Shown here in pieces: positions 42,677-48,785 of a stretch of DNA of 64,000 bases. How positions within the stretch are numbered: the first letter of the stretch is position 1; the number at the start of each line of letters is the position of its first letter. Under the pieces are notes generated by a model that saw nothing but the letters and a program-made list of their open reading frames with translations, made no database searches and was not told where the DNA came from. The position numbers and the translations under genes are program-made. The stretch comes from Limnothrix sp. FACHB-406 (lineage in GTDB: Bacteria; Cyanobacteriota; Cyanobacteriia; CACIAM-69d), in the NCBI RefSeq assembly GCF_014698235.1, contig NZ_JACJSP010000005.1, positions 1-64,000 on the forward strand, read 5' to 3'.

Positions 42677-45097
42677 TCAGGGGCGATCGCGCCAGGGCTG
42701 GGCGGTGGTCAGGTGGTGGTGATAGAGCGGAACCCAGAGCCGATAGCCGCTGGGGCTGTTGGGGTCGGGGCGGAGAATTTCTTTGTGGAGCAGCTTTTGC
42801 AGGGGGCGATCGTCTTCGGGACGGAGGGGCTGCTGGGTCAGCAGTTGCGTCAGGGCGGCCCGTTGGGATGCGGTGAGGGAGCCTGACCAAAATTCCCGCA
42901 GGATTGTGTCCCCGGATCCGGTGGCCCGATCGAGGGCGCGATCGACATCATCCACGGTGGCGCGGCGGCGTTGTTCGTGGTTCAGCAGTTGCACCACTTC
43001 AAAGCAGAGGTTTTGAGTCCAGTAGGGGTGGCCGGCTGTCCAGTGCCAGATCCGATCGACGGCTGCGGGGTCGTAGATCTCGGGGAAGTCGCGCTGGGGT
43101 TCGGGTTTGATGATCAGGTCGCGGCTGTCGGCTTCGCTGAGGTAGGAGACTTTGACGGTGCGGGTGTTGATCAGGTAGTCGCTCCAGTAGGGGTTGAGTT
43201 CGTTGGGGTCGTGGGAGCCACAAAACAACAGCGTCCAGGCACGGCGATTTTGGAAGATGTAGCGAAAGAAGTTGAGGGGGGCGCGGCTGCCAGTGGTGTT
43301 GATCAGTTCCTCTAGTCGTTCGTATTCATCCAAGCAAAGCCAGAAGCGCCGGTTGGGATAGCGCCGTTCAATCTCGCTGAACCAGTGCTGGAGTGCCGAG
43401 AAGGGATCGTCCTGGAGGGCTTGGGCATTGGGTGGGGGCAGGCGCAGGTTGCGGGCTTGGTCGGCGGCTCGGGTGATGTCTTGGGCGAGGTTGCGGGCAA
43501 AGCCGGCCAGGCTGCTGGCGGAACCAGCGGAGCCTTGCAGGTCTACGCGCAGGGGCACGATTTCGCTGTTGAGGCAACGGGGCAAATAGTTGAGGGCCCA
43601 GCTTTTGCCCATTCGGCGGTTGCCCCACAGCAGCAGCATGGGCGGCGAGCTGGCTTGGGCCAGGTTTTCGAGTTCTTGGAACACATCGCGCCGCCCCCGA
43701 AACTGTTGCACGGCGGCGGTGTCAATCAGGCTGGCGTTGGGGCTGTAGGGGTTGGGGAGTTCGCCGGTGCGTTGGGCGGCTTCGCTGAGGCGGTCTTGCA
43801 AATCTTGGATCGCCTGTTGCCATTGGCGCGCGGCCCGCAACAGATCGGGAATTAAGGCGCGATCGGGCAGGGCGGCAATGTCGGCCGTGAGGGCTTCCAG
43901 GGCTTGCTTGGGCCATTCTAGGTTTTGCTGTTGGCGATAGGGGCTAGTGGCCGCGTTGGTGGCTCGAATGTCGCCAGCCAGTTCCAAAAAACGCAACAAA
44001 ATCGGATTGACGCGATCTGTTTTTCTGATCAGTTGAGAGAAAAACTGAGAAAATCGCCATGCCATTCGATCAAATGAGTCGGAGACCCAATCTGGCTCGG
44101 AATTTTCGTCATCAAAACTCTGAGCAGGAATCCAGGCAATTTCCTGAGAAACAGCTTCAATGTCTTGAACATTGCGGCAAGCTGCCAGTCGAAGCGCAGC
44201 AATGCTTTTCATGACTTGGCGGGCACGGCTTTTTTGATTGGTGAATTCCAATAAATACTCTAGTTCTCGTTTGCCGAGTTGAGGTGACTCTTGATAAAGT
44301 CGAATCAGGTTTTTGTTTAAGAAAGGCAAGGGAAAATAAATAATTTCATCTAGGCGATAGGGAAAATAGGGAATGGCGGCTGCCACCGAATTGCCAATAA
44401 TGAATCGATCTAGAATCAACGACCAAATCGGTGCAAAAATACCCCAATAAATTCTGAAAATTCCTAGGGGCCAACCAATCGTAAAGGCCACGCCTACCGC
44501 CACGTCTCCCCCCACGCCTACCGCCACGCCTACCGCCACGCCTCCCGCCACGCCTACCGCCACGCCTCCCGCCACGCCTCCCGCCACGCCTAACGCCACG
44601 CCTCCCGCCACGCCGAACGCCATTCGGCCAAGCTCACCAGGCATTAATAGTCCTATTAAGACACTCAACCCTAGCCCTATGGTGAATATGACGGCCGCCA
44701 TCAAATAGCCATGACGTTGTGACCAGCCTCGACGGGCTAAAATTAATCCAATTAACCAACCTACTAGCGTTGATCCGGCATTGACAAAATATGTATCTGT
44801 CAGGAAGTCAAAATTGCTGAACTGCCCTAGCCCACCAATGACCATACTGATCATGATCGGTGCAAATACTGTCAGCCACCAAGCTTGGTTTGCATAAGCC
44901 TGCAATCGTCGATTGTTTGGATCTTTTTTGAGGAAAAAAAAGGGATTAGAGTCCCACTTTAAATCAGGGTGAATTGTCTTTAGTTCAGCTTGGAGCGAAA
45001 AGGGTTTGAAATAGCTGAAATAGAGTAACCGCAGGGCAGAGCGAACCGATCGCCCAAACTGCGCCCAAGCCTTAGCCTGCTTTGGTTTATTTCTCAT
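42677..45097 (-). CDS. Membrane protein with C-terminal AAA-type ATPase domain
   Basis: 806 aa from the ATG at 45097. N-terminal half: membrane segments at about 71-90, 105-122, 130-152, then a Gly/Val/Ala repeat region (161-208, units GVAGGVAV) likely packed in the membrane, and more hydrophobic segments to 230. Residues 270-460 are helical. The C-terminal ATPase has P-loop GNRRMGKS at 492-499, preceded by FRGRRDVFQEL, Walker B FWLCLDEYERL with D590/E591, and a sensor-like FCGSHDPNELNPYW. It ends with a winged-helix-like segment. The Gly-Val repeat comes from a 12-bp tandem DNA repeat. Base composition shifts near 44.0 kb, suggesting domain fusion. Overlaps the upstream ATPase gene by 11 bp. 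Confidence 0.75.
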   Translation of the reverse strand: MRNKPKQAKAWAQFGRSVRSALRLLYFSYFKPFSLQAELKTIHPDLKWDSNPFFFLKKDPNNRRLQAYANQAWWLTVFAPIMISMVIGGLGQFSNFDFLTDTYFVNAGSTLVGWLIGLILARRGWSQRHGYLMAAVIFTIGLGLSVLIGLLMPGELGRMAFGVAGGVALGVAGGVAGGVAVGVAGGVAVGVAVGVGGDVAVGVAFTIGWPLGIFRIYWGIFAPIWSLILDRFIIGNSVAAAIPYFPYRLDEIIYFPLPFLNKNLIRLYQESPQLGKRELEYLLEFTNQKSRARQVMKSIAALRLAACRNVQDIEAVSQEIAWIPAQSFDDENSEPDWVSDSFDRMAWRFSQFFSQLIRKTDRVNPILLRFLELAGDIRATNAATSPYRQQQNLEWPKQALEALTADIAALPDRALIPDLLRAARQWQQAIQDLQDRLSEAAQRTGELPNPYSPNASLIDTAAVQQFRGRRDVFQELENLAQASSPPMLLLWGNRRMGKSWALNYLPRCLNSEIVPLRVDLQGSAGSASSLAGFARNLAQDITRAADQARNLRLPPPNAQALQDDPFSALQHWFSEIERRYPNRRFWLCLDEYERLEELINTTGSRAPLNFFRYIFQNRRAWTLLFCGSHDPNELNPYWSDYLINTRTVKVSYLSEADSRDLIIKPEPQRDFPEIYDPAAVDRIWHWTAGHPYWTQNLCFEVVQLLNHEQRRRATVDDVDRALDRATGSGDTILREFWSGSLTASQRAALTQLLTQQPLRPEDDRPLQKLLHKEILRPDPNSPSGYRLWVPLYHHHLTTAQPWRDRP
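44495..44620. repeat. 12-bp coding tandem repeat (Gly-Val-Ala)
   Basis: About ten copies of units such as cacgcctaccgc and cacgcctcccgc, in frame with the membrane ATPase gene and encoding GVAVGVAGGVA on the minus strand. Copy-number change would keep the frame and lengthen or shorten the hydrophobic segment. Confidence 0.9.
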
Positions 45098-46256
45098 TAC
45101 TTGGCTCCAATAGTCGATTTGGCAACTCGATTGCGCTGTTGATCGCTTCTTGTACCTGCGGCGATTTCCAGGCTCCAATTGCGATCCCACCAATGGCGAT
45201 GAGGATGATCATTCCTGTCGCGATCGTTCCTGCTTCATCCAGCTTTGCCCCCAGCCACATTGCCAACTGCCCCGCCGTTTTGGGCATCCACAGCAGCGCC
45301 GCTACCAGTTGCTTTCCTCGCCCCGGCCGCGGCTCCGACGGCAGCTCCACCGATCGCGTTTGCGCCAAAAACTTTTGATGGGCCCAATCCAGCGTTTTGC
45401 CCTCACGCCGCGATCGCCACAAGCAAGCCCCCGCCTTTTGCAACAGCTCCGGCGCATACCCCTCCGGTTGCTTCACCCACCTCAGCGCCGCCGCCTTGTC
45501 CGCAGCGCTCAACCCCGCCCCAGGACAACTCAACAGTGCCTCCGCCTCCTGCCGATTCAGCGGACACAAATTCACCTTCTGCAACACATTGAAAAAGTCC
45601 GATGTGATCTTCTTTTCGCGGCTGTAAATCTCCACATCCCGCCGCGAAGCCACCACCAACAACAGCGGTGAATTTTGGGTCAGCGATCGCCACCCATCAT
45701 AAAAATTCATCCCAAACTCCTCGGGATGATCCATCGCATCTTCAAAATCATCCAGACAAATCAACCAGCGCCAACCCGCCAACCGCAACGCCGCCAACAC
45801 CGGCTTGATGCAACTGCCATCCTGGGCGCTGTCTTGGTTGACCGTGGCGATCGCCCGTTGTACTTCCGTTGCGATCGAGGAGTTGCCCTGAATCACCGGC
45901 TGCCCCAACAAATCCTGCAAAATCCGCTGATGAAACCCATTCACCGTGCGGCATCCGGGATCTTTGAGTGATACCCCCGTCACCACCCAAGTGCCCAGAT
46001 GGTTGGCCTGGGCAATGGTCGCCGCCTGGGTTGCAAAGTAGTGCAGCAACGACGACTTGCCCAGCCGCGCCGCCCCATGCAGGTTCACACAACGCGGCGA
46101 TTCGCAAAACAGATGAGATTCAATGTCGCTGATGGTATCGTTGCGTCCGACCAGCTTGGCACGATCGGCGATCGGCTGGCCAAAGGTGAACGGAGAGCCG
46201 GTCGAAGCAGAGGAGGATGGGGGCACGATCGCGATTCCCACAAAAATTTGTGACAA
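45087..46256 (-). CDS. P-loop ATPase with C-terminal membrane anchor
   Basis: 389 aa (TTG at 46256; GTGs at 46241 and 46226 are alternatives). AAA/STAND-like ATPase: FGQPIADRAKLVGRND precedes the P-loop HGAARLGKSS at 60-69, Walker B WLICLDDFED with D169/D170, and VVASRRDVEIYS is a sensor-like strand. A winged-helix-like segment follows (EAEALLSCPGAGLS ... APELLQKAGACLW). One hydrophobic helix at about 345-362 (IATGMIILIAIGGIAIGAW) makes it tail-anchored. The domain order is the reverse of its partner downstream, which has the membrane part first. The two genes overlap by 11 bp and are almost surely co-translated. Function unknown. Confidence 0.75.
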   Translation of the reverse strand: MSQIFVGIAIVPPSSSASTGSPFTFGQPIADRAKLVGRNDTISDIESHLFCESPRCVNLHGAARLGKSSLLHYFATQAATIAQANHLGTWVVTGVSLKDPGCRTVNGFHQRILQDLLGQPVIQGNSSIATEVQRAIATVNQDSAQDGSCIKPVLAALRLAGWRWLICLDDFEDAMDHPEEFGMNFYDGWRSLTQNSPLLLVVASRRDVEIYSREKKITSDFFNVLQKVNLCPLNRQEAEALLSCPGAGLSAADKAAALRWVKQPEGYAPELLQKAGACLWRSRREGKTLDWAHQKFLAQTRSVELPSEPRPGRGKQLVAALLWMPKTAGQLAMWLGAKLDEAGTIATGMIILIAIGGIAIGAWKSPQVQEAINSAIELPNRLLEPSNEK

Positions 46257-46392
46257 TCTTAGCCTCGTTGCTTCACTGAGGGGCGATCAGACCAGCAACT
46301 CTGCCCATCCTAACAACCTCACCAAGGCGCTAGTCGATCGTGAGGGGCAAGGAGCCTAACCCCCTTGTCTACGATGATTTGGGGCATAACGA

Positions 46393-46527
46393 GTAGGGTG
46401 GGCACTGCCCACCACATATTTCGCCAAAACGACATCCATTCTCAAAACAATGATCGCCGCTTCTCGAAGTGCAATCAAATTACTTTAGCGATGGGCTATG
46501 GGCGGAGGTGGGCATTGCCCACCCTAC
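46393..46527. repeat. Miniature inverted-repeat element next to xisH
   Basis: 135 bp with terminal inverted repeats gtagggtgggcactgcccac (46393) and its near-perfect complement ending cattgcccaccctac (to 46527), one mismatch in 21. Each arm is itself palindromic (GGGCANTGCCC). No gene inside. Upstream of XisH/XisI. Confidence 0.88.
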
Positions 46528-46530
46528 AGG

Positions 46531-46551
46531 CTCAACCCAACCTACTCGACT
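46531..46551 (+). repeat. 21-bp direct repeat, left copy (flanks xisH-xisI)
   Basis: Begins ctcaacccaacctactcg and ends act. It is identical to the copy at 47377-47397. The two bracket the XisH/XisI gene pair with 826 bp of spacing. Confidence 0.85.
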
Positions 46552-46570
46552 ACTCAACTAAAATAGGGTC

Positions 46571-46987
46571 ATGCCTGCTAAAGATCTCTATCACCAAACT
46601 GTTTGCAATGCCCTAATTGATGATGGCTGGACGATTACGGATGATCCCTTGATTCTAAAAATTGGTGCGCGATCGGTCTTTGTCGATTTGGGTGCAGAAC
46701 GCCTAATTGCGGCTGAACGCGGTTCTGAAAAGATTGCGATCGAGATTAAAAGCTTTCTCAGTGCCTCTCTTGTCAGCGATCTCGAAAATGCCTGGGGACA
46801 GTTTTTTATGTATGCTCGCGCTCTAGAGAAACGCGAACCCGATCGAATTCTGTATTTGGCCGTGACTCAAGAAACTTTTAATACGATTTTTCAAGAGCCG
46901 ATCGGTCAACTTTTATTAGAAGAACCGGGTTTTCATTTGGTTGTTTTTGATGCAAAAACGGAGAAAGTTGCAGAATGGAAGCCTTAG
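46571..46987 (+). CDS. xisH: XisH family protein (element excision controlling factor)
   Basis: 138 aa. Matches XisH: MPAKDLYHQTVCNALIDDGW, then VDLGAERLIAAERGSEKIAIEIKSF, AWGQFFMYARALEKREPDR and a DAKTEKVAEW end. The IEIKSF segment with an upstream acidic residue fits a PD-(D/E)XK-like endonuclease core. In Nostoc/Anabaena XisH and XisI are required with XisF for excision of the fdxN element; but xisH/xisI pairs are widespread in genomes without that element, as here. ATG at 46571. The end overlaps the xisI start by 13 bp. Confidence 0.9.
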   Translation: MPAKDLYHQTVCNALIDDGWTITDDPLILKIGARSVFVDLGAERLIAAERGSEKIAIEIKSFLSASLVSDLENAWGQFFMYARALEKREPDRILYLAVTQETFNTIFQEPIGQLLLEEPGFHLVVFDAKTEKVAEWKP

Positions 46988-47334
46988 AAGTCAAGACAAT
47001 TCCTAACCTCGACCAATGGCGATCGCTCCTAGAAAAAATCCTTAGCGATTATGCCAAGTTGCCCTATCGCTATGGAGATGTGGCAACCTATTTGGTGGTT
47101 GACCAAGATCGCAATCATTTCCTGCTCATGCAAGAAGGCTGGGAAGAGAATCGACGAGTGCATGGCTGCCTAGTTCATGCCGAAATTCGGAACCAAAAAA
47201 TCTGGATTCACTACGATGGCATTGAAGGCGGGATTGCTAATGAGCTAACAGAGTTGGGAGTTCCGAAAGATCACATCGTCTTAGCTTTCCATGCTCCCAC
47301 CGTTCGGCAATATACGGGCTACGCGATCGATTAA
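46975..47334 (+). CDS. xisI: XisI family protein
   Basis: 119 aa. Conserved XisI features: WRSLLEKILSDYAKLPYRYGDV, DRNHFLLMQEGWEENRRVHGCLVHAEIRNQKIWIHYDG, GIANELTELGVPKDHIVLAFHAP and TGYAID at the end. Always paired with XisH; the 13-bp overlap indicates translational coupling. Toxin-antitoxin-like or excision-control roles have both been considered for the family; no recombinase gene of the XisF type is seen in the window. Confidence 0.9.
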   Translation: MEALEVKTIPNLDQWRSLLEKILSDYAKLPYRYGDVATYLVVDQDRNHFLLMQEGWEENRRVHGCLVHAEIRNQKIWIHYDGIEGGIANELTELGVPKDHIVLAFHAPTVRQYTGYAID

Positions 47335-47376
47335 TCCCAGCAAGAATTAGCTGTGACCGCGTTGGGTTTCGCACTG

Positions 47377-47397
47377 CTCAACCCAACCTACTCGACT
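47377..47397 (+). repeat. 21-bp direct repeat, right copy (flanks xisH-xisI)
   Basis: Same sequence as 46531-46551. It also forms the right arm of a hairpin gttgggtt (47361-47368) / aacccaac (47380-47387), which could act as a weak terminator for xisHI. Confidence 0.85.
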
Positions 47398-47819
47398 TAA
47401 TCAGGTGGATGACGATTGATAGACTTGAGTAGTTTTCGTAAGTTCACCACACCTGATCGATTTAGCTTCAATGCTTCGACAGTTGCTCGCCCGATCGGTG
47501 TTAAGCCAATTGCCAAGCTACAGTCTTCATTCCAAGCAAAGTGCTCGTTCCACACCTGCTGTCGAGGATTGAATAAACCGGTCATCTGTCCAGTCAAAGG
47601 ATCGATCGCAGAGATTTTATTATATTTATGATTGTTGCAACCCTGACAAGCCAAGGCTAGGTTCTCTAAAGCTGTTTCACCTCCTTGACTGACAGGAATA
47701 ATGTGCTCAATGGAAAATGCCTGTAGTGCAAACTGAACTTGGCTACGACAGTACTCACAGCAGTTAGCAGCGCGTATTTCAACGGCTGTACGAATTGCAG
47801 ATGAAATTTGACGACTCAT
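47397..47819 (-). CDS. HNH endonuclease-like protein
   Basis: 140 aa. Treble-clef HNH nuclease: zinc cysteines in CCEYCRSQ and CQGCNNHK, catalytic His pair in FSIEHIIPVSQGG, Asn in TALENLALAC. The C-terminal part (NPRQQVWNEHFAW, TPIGRATVEALKLNR) is typical of small cyanobacterial stand-alone HNH proteins. Acts on nucleic acid; the target is unknown. Its ATG overlaps the stop of the upstream gene (ATGA), so it is the second gene of a two-gene unit. Confidence 0.88.
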   Translation of the reverse strand: MSRQISSAIRTAVEIRAANCCEYCRSQVQFALQAFSIEHIIPVSQGGETALENLALACQGCNNHKYNKISAIDPLTGQMTGLFNPRQQVWNEHFAWNEDCSLAIGLTPIGRATVEALKLNRSGVVNLRKLLKSINRHPPD

Positions 47820-48226
47820 TCAATAACTGTCGGTAGTTGAAGTAGACCTAGATCAATCATGAGTTGATCTAAGGAAGTCTGTCGGAGTTGCGCTAGTTGC
47901 AGCAAGTTCCCTAAACGCTCGGCTTCTAGATTTTCGATGCGATCTCCTAGCGTAATTAACTCTGAATATTCTTCTGATGTCAGAGCATTTGCATCGCGCT
48001 GGATCAATAAATAGTGATAACGCTCTTGCAGCTCTACAGAAATCGCCTGATTAATCGCCAATAGCAATCGAGATTCATCAGCACTCAGGATGACTGGGCG
48101 TTTCTTTGTCGCATTGGGAACAGATGGCCATGCTAGAAACAGCGATCGAATTAATTCGCCGATTAAGATCAATCGATCGCGCACTGACCAAGTAGCAGCC
48201 TGTGATCGTAAATCCTGAAGGTTCAT
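47816..48226 (-). CDS. Small helical protein paired with the HNH nuclease
   Basis: 136 aa, soluble, all-helical. The N-terminus MNLQDLRSQAATWSVRDRLILIGELIRSL resembles the short helical motif of addiction-module antitoxins (LSxxERLxLIxxL). The middle and end (ADESRLLLAINQAISVELQ, LTSEEYSELITLGDRIENLEAERL, QLRQTSLDQLMIDLGL) match a cyanobacterial family that I have seen next to HNH genes. ATGA overlap with the nuclease suggests that its product controls or stabilises it. No catalytic motif. Confidence 0.7.
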   Translation of the reverse strand: MNLQDLRSQAATWSVRDRLILIGELIRSLFLAWPSVPNATKKRPVILSADESRLLLAINQAISVELQERYHYLLIQRDANALTSEEYSELITLGDRIENLEAERLGNLLQLAQLRQTSLDQLMIDLGLLQLPTVIE

Positions 48227-48337
48227 AGTGCTTGGTCAATCTCCTGACTTGAAAAATTTGTCTTCCTGGAATCAATAATTGCTTATGAAATCTGGATATT
48301 GGTTGTAGTAGGCTTAGTACCGATCAATCTAACTTGC

Positions 48338-48676
48338 TCAACTCATTGATGGTAGCGATATCGCCTCTTGTTGAATGCGATCGCGCCATTCTTCGCGAAT
48401 ATTTTTGAGGGTGACAACATCAACCGGGCAATTCAACAAGTCCGATAAATCCTGAATACAGCCAATTCGATCGAGCAAACTGCGATCGGGTTCCATCTTC
48501 ACCAAGAAATCGATATCACTTCCGGCAGTTGCTTCGCCTCGGGCCACAGAACCAAAAATGCGAATGTGGCTGATGCCATGTTCCGCCGCGATCGCCTGGA
48601 TTTGCTCACGGTAATGAATCAGGCGCGATCGCAACAGCAGCGTTGCGGGGGTGACTGAAGGCGTGATCGCTAGCAT
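48338..48676 (-). CDS. MNT-type nucleotidyltransferase (MntA-like)
   Basis: 112 aa from the ATG at 48676. The Pol-beta nucleotidyltransferase motif RIFGSVARGEATAGSDIDFLV is complete (GSxARGE...SDxD). Family members are antitoxins that AMPylate or polyadenylate HEPN toxins. There is no HEPN gene on either side, so the gene is an orphan or acts in trans. The frame is open upstream to 48754 but without family similarity. Divergent from the ABC-F gene. Confidence 0.82.
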   Translation of the reverse strand: MLAITPSVTPATLLLRSRLIHYREQIQAIAAEHGISHIRIFGSVARGEATAGSDIDFLVKMEPDRSLLDRIGCIQDLSDLLNCPVDVVTLKNIREEWRDRIQQEAISLPSMS

Positions 48677-48785
48677 GAATCGGGTGGGATGTCGGGGCAA
48701 TGGGTCGATCGTAGCAAAGGTCGTGGGGGCGATCGCGGCGGGCCGTGGAATCATAGACAGTAGTGTTTAGCCCCTGCCCGATCGC

